From CALJFL01 sp047633055 (GTDB lineage: Bacteria > Pseudomonadota > Gammaproteobacteria > Pseudomonadales > Halieaceae): a stretch of DNA of 64,000 bases. The position numbers and the translations under genes are program-made. Shown here piece after piece: positions 1 through 8,632 of this stretch (the stretch's first letter is position 1; every line of letters begins with the position of its first letter). Location: NCBI GenBank assembly GCA_047633055.1, contig JBLIEI010000006.1, positions 1-64,000 on the forward strand, read 5' to 3'. The notes beneath the pieces are model-generated. The model saw only the letters and a program-made list of their open reading frames with translations. It was not told the origin of the DNA and searched no databases.

Positions 1-132
1 CGTGCAATATTCCGGTGGGCGCTGTAAATTCCGGGGTTGACCCATACGCTGAAGGAAAAGTATCTCAGATGTGCAAAATAGATCAATTCGAGAGAGTGAT
101 TGACAAGTCCAAAATACTAAAGGGGATGTGTA

Positions 133-894
133 GTGATGTCTTTTGAGCTGACTAAATTGTTATCTTTGTTGATTTATCCGCTGAGTCTGTCGCTAGCGCT
201 GCTGGTCCTGGCGGGACTGCTGAGATTGATTGGCATTACCCGTTTTGCCACAGGGCTCTCTTTGCTGGCGACTAGCTGGCTTTACGCTGCCTCCACCGCC
301 TACGTGGCGGACTCGCTGATGCTGTCCTTGGAGTCCAAATATCCGCCTCGATCGGTGTCTAAAACGGACACTGCTGACGCGATAGTAGTGCTGGGTGGCG
401 CAACCAGCGGGGCCACTCACGGGCACCGTTTGGCCGATATGAACGGTCAGGGAGATCGGTTATTGCATGCGGTGGCATTGTTCAAAGCAGGCAAGGCTCC
501 CCGCATCCTGGTTTCGGGTGGTTCGCACGGCTGGGAGGCACCCGAAGCGGCCTTGATGGCAGAAATATTGCAGCAAATGGGCGTGCCGGAGACCGCAATT
601 TTGCAAGAGCGTGTCAGTCGCAATACGTTGGAGAATGCCCGCTATACTCAGGACGTTTTGAACAGAGAGGGGCTAAAGTCCGTGTTGTTGGTGACCTCAG
701 CCTTCCATATGCACAGGGCTGAAACGATGTTTCGATTGCAGGGCGTAGAGGTAATCCCTTCGGCCACTGACTATCAGATAGTCAATGCGCCGCCCCTCGT
801 ACCTAAATGGCTGCCTACCGTAGCCGACTTGCAACGGTCTACCTATGCTTTGAAAGAGTACGCCGGGTTTTGGGCATACTGGGCCGGAGTCTAG
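133..894 (+). CDS. ElyC/YdcF-like DUF218 envelope protein
   Basis: A 253-residue DUF218 protein (YdcF/ElyC/SanA superfamily). Two hydrophobic segments at about residues 8-30 and 38-60 anchor the N-terminus in the inner membrane. The DUF218 domain follows from about residue 80, with the Rossmann-like opening AIVVLGGATSG, the SGGS turn, the SRNTLENA motif and the TSAFHMHRA motif. E. coli ElyC, of similar length, influences peptidoglycan and lipid-carrier homeostasis; the enzymatic reaction is not established. The frame opens at GTG 133, but ATG 136 is equally likely because AGGGG at 121-125 serves both. It appears monocistronic. Family assignment is secure; the cellular role is inferred from homology. 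Confidence 0.85.
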   Translation: MMSFELTKLLSLLIYPLSLSLALLVLAGLLRLIGITRFATGLSLLATSWLYAASTAYVADSLMLSLESKYPPRSVSKTDTADAIVVLGGATSGATHGHRLADMNGQGDRLLHAVALFKAGKAPRILVSGGSHGWEAPEAALMAEILQQMGVPETAILQERVSRNTLENARYTQDVLNREGLKSVLLVTSAFHMHRAETMFRLQGVEVIPSATDYQIVNAPPLVPKWLPTVADLQRSTYALKEYAGFWAYWAGV

Positions 895-1067
895 ACCGTT
901 TACGAGCACAAATTGCCGTGATAAAATAAAATTGCTTACAAGAAAAATAATGGCATACATGCAGTCAATTTGCGAAACCCTTCAAAGATTAACTGGTTTC
1001 GCGCGAGAATCGCTACAGCAATCCATATACTGACGGTTCGTTAATGAAGAGAGCCGGAGGTCGAAAG

Positions 1068-2867
1068 ATGTTGAATGCTGCGGTCATCAGATTGACAGCA
1101 CTACTGGCCCTAGCCGTCTATGGGCTACTAGCCGGTGCTGCCGCGGCGTCCCCCCCGTCGCCCGCGTCCGCCACCATCCGGGTTGTTCCTTTGAGCACCG
1201 CGGAAGAAGGTGTTTCTCTGGCTGGTGACTGGCGTTTTCAGCCGGGAGACGACATGCTTTGGGCTGCACCAGAATTCGATGATCAGAACTGGAACAGCCA
1301 ATCCGTGCCAGGCCTATGGCCCAAGGGTGGGTACCCCGAAAGCAATCAGTTCGGCTGGTACCGATTGAACCTGATGGTAGACCTAGCGCAGGAGCAAGCT
1401 GCCGGCGAGCAATTGGGTCTCCAAATCGGCAAAGTAATGAATGCCTACGAGCTATACGCTGGGGGAGAACTGCTAGGACATGTAGGTAAGTTTCCGCCCC
1501 TCGCCGAAATCGACTACGATCGTGAAAAAGTGTTCGTGCTGCCGGCAAGCGCCATCGGTGAGGACGGCTCGTTAGTGTTGGCACTGCGCGTTTGGGGCGG
1601 AAGCCAGGTTCACGCAGACAACTGGCGCATGGGGCCATTCGATGGCGATTTTGTTCTGGGCAGCTATTCTCAACTGCTCACCGCCAGCATCCGCAAGCAA
1701 TTACCCGGAGTGATGATTTGCATCCTCTTTGTCGGCTTTGGCGTGTACCTTATCTACCTGTATTCACGGAATCGACAACTCAATACATATCTATGGTTTG
1801 GTCTGTTGGCGATAAATATTGGCGTTTATGGACTATTGCTCAATCAGTGGAAGTACGGGTTCGACTGGTCTTTTTTGGCGATGAAAAAGCTGGAGTTCGG
1901 GGTAATCTATTTGTTTCCAGCGCTGAGTATTCAAGCGGTTTGGAAAATGCTGGATGCTCATATCTCGCGTCTGTTGAGAGCTTATCAACTAAGCTTCGTG
2001 GCCGCCGCGCTTGTCGTAGTGGCCGTGCCCGGCCATCAAATACATATACAATCTCTGGGCTACTGGCAGGTGTGGAGTTTGCCAGCGTTGGCTTTGGTGA
2101 CATTATTGATGTTGCAGAAAGTGCAGCAGGGCCACAGTGAAGCAAAAACGTTAATTGTCGGGCTGCTGATATTTATAGCTGCCTGTATTAATGACCTGCT
2201 GATTGACTTTGTCGGTGCCGAAACCAGTCGCTTGATGCCCTATGGCTTTCTCGCCGTCATGCTGTCCATGTCCATATCGTTAGCCAATCGGTTCACTACC
2301 AGTATCAGCAAACTTGAGATAGAAGTCGCAGACCGAACCTCGGCTCTCATTGCAGCCAATAAACGCTTGGCAGAGGCGGCGAAAATCGACCCTCTCACGG
2401 GTCTTTATAACCGCCGTGGATTTACCCAAGAGGCGGAAACCGAAATTAAACGGGTTTTCCGAAATGGGCGAGGGTTCTCGGTTATCCTCTCTGACGTTGA
2501 CAACTTTAAGAAATTTAACGACCAGTATGGCCATGCCTGCGGTGATCACGTGCTTATGCTTGTATCTGAGAGCATGCGAGGTCGTCTGCGCGATGTCGAT
2601 CGTGCCGCACGCTGGGGGGGCGAGGAATTTATTTTTTTGCTGCCGGAGACAGATAGCGAAGGTGCCACCGCGTTGGCCGAAGAGCTACGCGCATCGGTTG
2701 CCGATAACCTGTTTGAATTCGAGTCTATCCGGCAGCGTATTACGATGACGTTCGGTGTTGCTGAACATCAGACAGGAGAGGCCCTGGAGGCGTGCATTGC
2801 TCGCGCCGACAAAGCTCTCTATGAGGGTAAAGAGAGCGGGCGGAACAAAGTCACGCTGGGCAGCTAA
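1068..2867 (+). CDS. Membrane diguanylate cyclase with 7TMR-DISM sensor
   Basis: A 599-residue predicted diguanylate cyclase making cyclic di-GMP from two GTP. Order: signal peptide (about 1-28), a jelly-roll, sugar-binding-like periplasmic domain (about 40-200), seven hydrophobic helices of 7TMR-DISM type (about 205-415), a short coiled segment, then GGDEF (about 440-595). The domain begins DPLTGLYNRRG, the active loop reads GGEEF (about residue 516), and RxxD lies five residues before it, so product inhibition through the I-site is likely. I chose ATG 1068 over ATG 1044 because GGAGG at 1056-1060 is correctly spaced and the protein then begins directly with a signal peptide. The ligand is unknown; a carbohydrate or envelope cue is a guess. 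Confidence 0.9.
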   Translation: MLNAAVIRLTALLALAVYGLLAGAAAASPPSPASATIRVVPLSTAEEGVSLAGDWRFQPGDDMLWAAPEFDDQNWNSQSVPGLWPKGGYPESNQFGWYRLNLMVDLAQEQAAGEQLGLQIGKVMNAYELYAGGELLGHVGKFPPLAEIDYDREKVFVLPASAIGEDGSLVLALRVWGGSQVHADNWRMGPFDGDFVLGSYSQLLTASIRKQLPGVMICILFVGFGVYLIYLYSRNRQLNTYLWFGLLAINIGVYGLLLNQWKYGFDWSFLAMKKLEFGVIYLFPALSIQAVWKMLDAHISRLLRAYQLSFVAAALVVVAVPGHQIHIQSLGYWQVWSLPALALVTLLMLQKVQQGHSEAKTLIVGLLIFIAACINDLLIDFVGAETSRLMPYGFLAVMLSMSISLANRFTTSISKLEIEVADRTSALIAANKRLAEAAKIDPLTGLYNRRGFTQEAETEIKRVFRNGRGFSVILSDVDNFKKFNDQYGHACGDHVLMLVSESMRGRLRDVDRAARWGGEEFIFLLPETDSEGATALAEELRASVADNLFEFESIRQRITMTFGVAEHQTGEALEACIARADKALYEGKESGRNKVTLGS

Positions 2868-2892
2868 AACGGCCTATCCCTGATCAGCTGCA

Positions 2893-3282
2893 TCAGAGGT
2901 TACGGAGTTTGTACTCGCTATAACTCAGCCCGGTCCAGCGCCTGAATGCGCGATAAAAGCTGTTGACCTCTAGATAACCCAGTTCGTCAGCCAGACACTT
3001 TCCCGGCAGCCATTGTTGTCGCAGCTTTTTCTCACAGCGATATTGTCGGGCCCGATCGAGCAAAAACTGATAGCAGGTGTGGTCTGCCCGTAGCCTGCGG
3101 CGCAAGGTTGTACCGCTCATTCCCAACGCTTCGGCGACTGAACTGGCCCTGACTCTAGCGAGGTCTCCCCCTAATAAAATGTTGAGTACGCGGTCCGTGG
3201 TGCGCGACAGGGCGCAGTGATGGTGTTTTGCCGTGGGTGTGTGAATCAGATTATATGCTACAGCAACGCTTTGTATTTCCAT
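2893..3282 (-). CDS. Short AraC-family DNA-binding protein
   Basis: A 129-residue protein that is almost entirely an AraC/XylS-type double helix-turn-helix domain. The first HTH is near residues 44-64 (SSVAEALGMSGTTLRRRL) and the second near 95-115, ending in the typical ELGYLEVNSFYRAFRRWTG signature. The usual 150-200 residue sensor domain is missing. An in-frame TAG a few codons upstream closes the frame, and AAGGAGG lies eight bases before ATG 3282, so the short form looks like a genuine translation unit. It converges with the cyclase gene (gap 25 nt). It could be a stand-alone activator or a re-started remnant of a longer regulator. Confidence 0.75.
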   Translation of the reverse strand: MEIQSVAVAYNLIHTPTAKHHHCALSRTTDRVLNILLGGDLARVRASSVAEALGMSGTTLRRRLRADHTCYQFLLDRARQYRCEKKLRQQWLPGKCLADELGYLEVNSFYRAFRRWTGLSYSEYKLRNL

Positions 3283-3446
3283 GACCAGAACCTCCTTGTT
3301 CGGGTAAAAGGACTACAGATATTGGCAGAATTTCAGCCATCCTTGCTGACCTGCCAGCCGGTTTTATGTTCCGGCATACATAAGACTAGCAGAGAAAAGC
3401 AGACTGGAAAGAAAGTCGCAGGGCGTTGGTCAATTTTGGTGAATAA

Positions 3447-5411
3447 TCAGCTCGTGTGCAGGGGTAGCAAGTCGTTTGGTAACGGGCAATCCATGACTGC
3501 AGCCATGCAGGCTACAAGTTCCCGCTCGCGCTCACAGATTTTGCCGTCTTCACTGGCCGCGAGCGCCATTGCCTTGAGGACTCGGGGTTTTAGCAAGGGG
3601 TAGCAGTCTGCAAGTGCGTGCACGGACTTGCTAAAGGCCGCCACTCCGCACTGCTCCAGTGGTATCAATGTGAGACGGGTCATGCCTAACTCATCTGCAC
3701 CCAAACGAAAGGCGGAACCAGCATCGCCACTTCCCTCATGGGCCAGTACCGACAGCGTAACCTGTAGGTAAGGAGACACTTTCTCAAGCTTACGATAGCG
3801 CGCTCGGCTCGGTTTGACCTGTATAAATTCCGGATCCAAATAATGCCGCACTAGTTGAAACAGGCACCACTCATAGAGTTCCGTGCGTGCATCTGCGTGA
3901 ATAAGTTGAAGCAGTGTGTTTTTGAACACGCGATACTGTTTGAAAGACATAGACTTTAGCGCTGGCAGGCACAACTCGAGTAAGGGTAGGCGGTGTATTA
4001 AATGCAATTCCCTAACCCCGGGGGCAACTGTGTTAACCAGCTCCTCCAAGCCTGTGACCCGGTTTTCTCTGATCACCGCCAATTGGCGTTGCGCGATCTC
4101 GCTCTCTGCACTCATTAGCAGCGCCATTACCATGGCGCTCGCTCCCAGAGGGTCGTGGCTATGGTTTACAAAAGCGACGGGCAGAGAATGTCGCTTTGCG
4201 GTTTCTGCTTCCAGCGCTGAAGGGGAAGGGCCAAAATCAGCGTCTAGCGGCTGTTCGGGGACGTGTTCGGGGTTCAGGGTAGCGGCAGCCACTGCAGCTG
4301 CGACCAATGCGGCGCGACCGACACCGACCTCGGCAGCTCCTGGTCGCGACGGTTGTTCCCGGTAGTGCTGCACTTGACGATTGATGAATTGTCCGTTCCA
4401 GTCGGCATCAATGCGTCGAATTCTTTGCGCCAGTGGCGGATGGGTGGCAAATACTTGCCACAGCTTGTGTTCGATCTGGCCGAAGAAGATGTGTGACATT
4501 TCCGCTGATCTGGCCGCGTGCACCAGGGTGCCAGGGATATAGCCGCCGATTACCTTGAGAGCGTCGCCAATACCATCGGGATCACGGGTGTACTGAACAG
4601 CGCAGGCGTCTGCAAGAAACTCCTTTTGCCGGCTAATGGCGGCCTTGATAAATCCTGCCGCCAGTCCACCCAGCCAACCCAGGACCCACAGCACCAGACC
4701 GAGAATCGATAAAGCTCCCCCTTCGCCCCGTTTTGCCGACGCGCCCGTGCGGGCGCGGTTGCTGGAACGCAGTAAAAAGTAACCGACGTCGCCAATAAAG
4801 GTGATGCCCTTGAGCATTGCTGCCAGGCGAATATTCAGGCGCATATCGCCATTGAGGATATGGCTAAACTCGTGGGCGATGACACCTTGTAACTCATCCC
4901 GCTTAAGGTGCTCAATGGTGCCGCGGGTCACCGCGACGACTGCATCCGCAGGCGTGATACCCGCGGCAAAAGCGTTGATGCCGCGCTCGCCATTCATAAC
5001 GTAAACCGCCGGTACCGGCATGTTGGCGGCCAACGACATTTCTTCTACTACATTGAGGCAGCGCCGCTCCGCCTTGTCTTGGGTCTGGGGGAGAATTCTG
5101 CTGCCCCCCATGCTTTCTGCCACGCTGCGGCCGCCGGTGGACAACTGCATCCACTTCACCATCACCACTGCGGCGACCGTGGCCGTGATGCCCAAGGCTA
5201 AGCTGCCAAATCGTGCCCAGGTGAAGTAGGTGAGAAAGCCCTGGATACCCTCCCTGCTGCCGGAATAAATACTATAGTCCTGGCCGAAATAGAGAAAAGC
5301 TGCGACCAGGGCATTAGTCAGCAGAATCAGCAGAAATACGGCTACCAAAAACATTGCGGTCAGCAGTCGTGAGTTGCGCCTGGCAACGTCCTGTTGAGCG
5401 AAGAAATTCAT
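3447..5411 (-). CDS. M48-family membrane zinc metallopeptidase
   Basis: A 654-residue HtpX/Ste24-type (M48) peptidase. Two hydrophobic segments lie near residues 17-40 and 70-90. The zinc motif is HEFSH (about residue 180), followed by a downstream glutamate region (QKEFLADACAVQYTRD), with another hydrophobic block between. The C-terminal ~270 residues are not part of the minimal M48 fold; the last 60 (KAMALAASEDGKI onward) resemble a TerB-like helical module. lemA lies 32 nt upstream on the same strand, a LemA/M48 pairing seen in many bacteria. Likely role is proteolysis of membrane or envelope proteins under stress. Family is secure; substrate unknown. Confidence 0.88.
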   Translation of the reverse strand: MNFFAQQDVARRNSRLLTAMFLVAVFLLILLTNALVAAFLYFGQDYSIYSGSREGIQGFLTYFTWARFGSLALGITATVAAVVMVKWMQLSTGGRSVAESMGGSRILPQTQDKAERRCLNVVEEMSLAANMPVPAVYVMNGERGINAFAAGITPADAVVAVTRGTIEHLKRDELQGVIAHEFSHILNGDMRLNIRLAAMLKGITFIGDVGYFLLRSSNRARTGASAKRGEGGALSILGLVLWVLGWLGGLAAGFIKAAISRQKEFLADACAVQYTRDPDGIGDALKVIGGYIPGTLVHAARSAEMSHIFFGQIEHKLWQVFATHPPLAQRIRRIDADWNGQFINRQVQHYREQPSRPGAAEVGVGRAALVAAAVAAATLNPEHVPEQPLDADFGPSPSALEAETAKRHSLPVAFVNHSHDPLGASAMVMALLMSAESEIAQRQLAVIRENRVTGLEELVNTVAPGVRELHLIHRLPLLELCLPALKSMSFKQYRVFKNTLLQLIHADARTELYEWCLFQLVRHYLDPEFIQVKPSRARYRKLEKVSPYLQVTLSVLAHEGSGDAGSAFRLGADELGMTRLTLIPLEQCGVAAFSKSVHALADCYPLLKPRVLKAMALAASEDGKICERERELVACMAAVMDCPLPNDLLPLHTS

Positions 5412-5443
5412 TGGATTCTAGTCACCGAGCCTACAGCGAGTTT

Positions 5444-6040
5444 CTAGAAGGATACTTTTGGCGCCGCCTGAATTTGTTCAGTGTCTTCAAACTCCAGCAG
5501 TTCAGCATCTTTGGGATGGCCAAAGCGCGCCGCAAAAAAGACCGGTGGGAAGGTCTGTCGATAAGTGTTGTACCCCATCACCGCGTCGTTGTAACCCTGC
5601 CGGGCAAAGGCGATACGATTTTCTGTGGTGGTCAACTCTTCAGACAACTGCTGCATGTTTTCACTAGCCTTAAGGTCTGGGTAGGCCTCCATCGTCACGT
5701 TGAGCTTCCCCAGCGCACCTTGCAGGACATTCTCTGCGCCAGCCAGTTTGGCCATTACATCACCGCCGATATTACTCTCTCCCATTGCGTTGAGAATCGC
5801 CGAGGCGTCATTACGGGCGTTGGTTACCGCTTCTAGCGTTTCTTTTTCGTGCTCGAGATAGCCTTTGGCAGTTTCCACCAGATTGGGAATTAGGTCGTAA
5901 CGCCGTTTCAGCTGCACTTCAATTTGGGAGAATGCGTTGAGAAATCGGTTCTTCAGCGTTACCAAAGTGTTGTAGATGTTGACGACGAAAAAAATCAGTC
6001 CCAGAAGTACTAACCAGAATACGATAGTGGGGATTTCCAT
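5444..6040 (-). CDS. lemA: LemA family protein
   Basis: A 198-residue LemA-family protein. One N-terminal membrane helix (about residues 5-25) is followed by a long helical domain with the family signature around NLVETAKGYLEHEK and the YN(D/T)AVMGYN segment. AAGGA lies at good spacing before ATG 6040. It is the first gene of a two-gene unit with the M48 peptidase downstream (32 nt). The biochemical function of LemA proteins is not established; the partnership with a membrane peptidase suggests envelope proteostasis. Confidence 0.88.
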   Translation of the reverse strand: MEIPTIVFWLVLLGLIFFVVNIYNTLVTLKNRFLNAFSQIEVQLKRRYDLIPNLVETAKGYLEHEKETLEAVTNARNDASAILNAMGESNIGGDVMAKLAGAENVLQGALGKLNVTMEAYPDLKASENMQQLSEELTTTENRIAFARQGYNDAVMGYNTYRQTFPPVFFAARFGHPKDAELLEFEDTEQIQAAPKVSF

Positions 6041-6122
6041 AGTTCTGTTCCTTGCGGTTGCGATATCTGGTGAGTTTATCTGAAAACTGGCGTATTTGTG
6101 TCGATTTGGGTTGCAGTGGCTC

Positions 6123-6240
6123 CGCGCAGCAGAGCGGACATTACTTCCGCTAGACCGCCTGAGGTCAGGGCGGCCGAAGCGAGCCTAGGTGGACGTACTT
6201 GCGGCGTGTCTGGCGGAAGTAATGTCCGTTCTGCCGCGCT
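6123..6240. repeat. 118-bp imperfect inverted-repeat element
   Basis: Two 33-bp arms (6123-6155 and 6208-6240) match in inverted orientation at 29 of 33 positions by eye; the shared core contains GCGGACATTACTTCCGC. The 52-bp centre holds a smaller hairpin (CCGCC to GGCGG around 6155-6173). It sits between the stop of the oxidoreductase gene and the start of lemA. It may be a mobile miniature element, a REP/BIME-like repeat, or a structured terminator. No protein is encoded and no target-site duplication is obvious. Confidence 0.7.
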
Positions 6241-6282
6241 AAGATCGAGCTATCCTTTTTGCAAAAAATACTTCATTTATAC

Positions 6283-8403
6283 CTAAATAGCCTGCACAGA
6301 AACCGGCACCCCATTAACCGCTGCATTCCCCGATAGCTCATCCAGATAAAGCTCGTCAGTAATGTCGTTACAACTGACCCCGGAATGCGCCACCGCCGTC
6401 GACATTCGAATTCCTGGCCTATTGTGCCCGAATCCATGGGGCAGGCTAACTACGCTGCGCATCATGTCGTCCGAAGCCTCCACCCGAACCTCCAGTGCTC
6501 CAGTCCGAGAGCTCAGGATAACGTTTCCATCGTGCCTGATGCCCCGTTCAGACATATCATCAGGATGCATAAGTAGCGTGCAGCGATCCTTGCCCTTCAC
6601 CAGCAGGTGATAATTGTGCATCCAGGAATTGTTGGAACGCACATGCCTTCGCCCAATAAGACGAAGTTGAGTGCTGGGGGTACCGCTAAACTCCTGCTTT
6701 AGGCGTTGTAAATCTGCCAGAGTGACGGGCACCGCACAGTTGATCATCTTGTCTCTGGTTTGCAGGCGTTCGGGCAGTTGGCTCTTTAGCTCGCCTAAAT
6801 CAATGCCCGATGGTTGTTCCCTTAGTTTAGCCAGGCTCAGTTTGTGCTCGCTGCCCTCATGTTCGCTGTAGGGACCCAATTGTAGACCTTGCTCGATGAT
6901 GTCGCTGGGAGACATTGCTGGCCGCGGTTCTTGTCCCATGGCCTCAGCAACACGATTGCCCAGTTCCGTAAAAATTTCCCAGTCGTGCAGGCTGTCTTCG
7001 GGTTTTTCGAACACAGGATCATTGAAACGGGCTGTGTTGCGAATCGCGTTGATATGAAAAGCGATGTCGTAGTGATCGTGTTCCAGCGGCGAAGTGGGAG
7101 GCAGGATAATGTCGGCATGTCGGGTAGTTTCGTTAATATAGGGGTCCAGTGACACCATAAATTCCAGCTGTTCCAGGGCGGTGTCGAGTTGCCGACCATT
7201 GGGGGTCGACAAGACCGGGTTACCCGCACCAGTGAAGAGTGCGCGAATCTGGTTTTCTCCTTCGGTGAGAATCTCCTCCGCGAGCGCAGACGCGGGTAAT
7301 TCCCTATCGAACTCAGGCAGTCCGCGAACCCGACTGTGGTGGCGCGCAAAGCCGCCGGGACTGCTAGTGCTTACCGTGTCGACGGCAGGAAGGGTAAATA
7401 GCGAGCCGCCAGGTTTGTCCAGGTTGCCGGTTACAATGTTGATGACTTGAATAAGCCACTGATTCAGGGCGCCATAGGTCTGTACTGATACGCCAAGGCG
7501 CCCATAGCAAATCGCGTTTTCGGCCTGGGCCAGTTCTCTGGCAATGGTCCGTATGCTGTCTGCATCAATTCCGGTGTGGTCTGCCGCCAGTTCGGCGGTA
7601 AGTCCCGAAATCGCCTCTGCTACCTCAGGTATACCGCTGACAAAGTCTTCCAGATGACCCAAATTGAACAGATTTTCTTGCAGTATGGTGTTGAGGATTG
7701 CGGCGAGAAACAGAGCATCGGTGCCCGGCGTTATGAAATGGTGCTCACTAGCCAGCTCCGCCGTCTCAGTTCTGCGCGGGTCTATCACCACTAGTTTCCC
7801 TCCGCGTTTTGTCAGATCTTTGATGCGCTTACGGACATCTGGCACGGTCCAGATGCTGCCGTTAGAGGCGATGGGGTTGGCGCCAAGCATGAGAAAGTAG
7901 TCAGTTCTGTCGATGTCGGGAATGGGAAACAGAGATTTGTGACCAAACAGCCACAAGGAGGCAAGATGGTGAGGCAACTGATCTACCGATGTGGCAGAAA
8001 ACCGATTATTGGTGGGGAAGAAACGGAACAGATTGTTCTGGTGAGTCAACATCCCGTAGTTATGTACTGAGGGGTTGCCCAGATAGACCCCAATGGCGTG
8101 CACCCCGCCACGCTCTTGGATCCCCACAAGACGCTGGGCAGTGGTATCCAGCGCTTCCTGCCAGCTAATTTCCTGCCAGCTCGCGGTGCCATCCTCAGCC
8201 ACGATCTTTTTGACCGGCTTACGCAAGCGATCCGGGTCTTCGTGCAAGTCCCGCAGAGCAACGGCTTTAGGGCAAATGTGACCGCGGCTCAGTGGATCAT
8301 TTTTGTCACCCTTGATGCTCAAAATCTCATCACCTTCTGTCTCTATCACTAGGCCACAGATGGCTTCGCACAGATGGCATGCACGCAAATGGGTTTTATT
8401 CAT
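6283..8403 (-). CDS. Molybdopterin oxidoreductase, formate dehydrogenase-like
   Basis: A 706-residue molybdopterin-dependent oxidoreductase of the DMSO-reductase superfamily. The N-terminus carries a [4Fe-4S] motif (CHLC, EAIC, then HICPKA about 25 residues on). The Mo-bis-MGD domains follow, and a C-terminal dinucleotide-binding domain (from about residue 590) includes MHPDDMSERGI and LPHGFGH. ATG 8403 with GGAG just upstream is preferred over an upstream in-frame start at 8592, which would add 63 non-homologous residues. There is no Tat signal, so it is probably cytoplasmic. The position often held by Sec, Cys or Ser appears to read SVDQLPHH, so the metal ligand is uncertain. Substrate and electron partner are unknown. 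Confidence 0.85.
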   Translation of the reverse strand: MNKTHLRACHLCEAICGLVIETEGDEILSIKGDKNDPLSRGHICPKAVALRDLHEDPDRLRKPVKKIVAEDGTASWQEISWQEALDTTAQRLVGIQERGGVHAIGVYLGNPSVHNYGMLTHQNNLFRFFPTNNRFSATSVDQLPHHLASLWLFGHKSLFPIPDIDRTDYFLMLGANPIASNGSIWTVPDVRKRIKDLTKRGGKLVVIDPRRTETAELASEHHFITPGTDALFLAAILNTILQENLFNLGHLEDFVSGIPEVAEAISGLTAELAADHTGIDADSIRTIARELAQAENAICYGRLGVSVQTYGALNQWLIQVINIVTGNLDKPGGSLFTLPAVDTVSTSSPGGFARHHSRVRGLPEFDRELPASALAEEILTEGENQIRALFTGAGNPVLSTPNGRQLDTALEQLEFMVSLDPYINETTRHADIILPPTSPLEHDHYDIAFHINAIRNTARFNDPVFEKPEDSLHDWEIFTELGNRVAEAMGQEPRPAMSPSDIIEQGLQLGPYSEHEGSEHKLSLAKLREQPSGIDLGELKSQLPERLQTRDKMINCAVPVTLADLQRLKQEFSGTPSTQLRLIGRRHVRSNNSWMHNYHLLVKGKDRCTLLMHPDDMSERGIRHDGNVILSSRTGALEVRVEASDDMMRSVVSLPHGFGHNRPGIRMSTAVAHSGVSCNDITDELYLDELSGNAAVNGVPVSVQAI

Positions 8404-8632
8404 GGTCGGTTCTCCACCGGTTAAAATTGGGGCTGCGCAGCGAAAGAGCTTGGCGCATCGGACGGTTGCCCCGTCACAGCTGCTATCCACTGAGTGATGC
8501 TTTTTACGGAGCTGTATTGTAGTCTTTTTCGTCCCACGATAAAGCGCGTAGCGGAATTCAGCCAGGACGCCTACTGGCGGCAGGTTACGCATTCGATTAC
8601 TCTAGAATTTTCACGGCGGATAATTTCAGGTT

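Noticed and set aside
1087..1638. Leftward 183-codon frame inside the diguanylate cyclase gene
   Set aside because: Complete overlap with a certain gene; arginine- and histidine-rich shadow translation.
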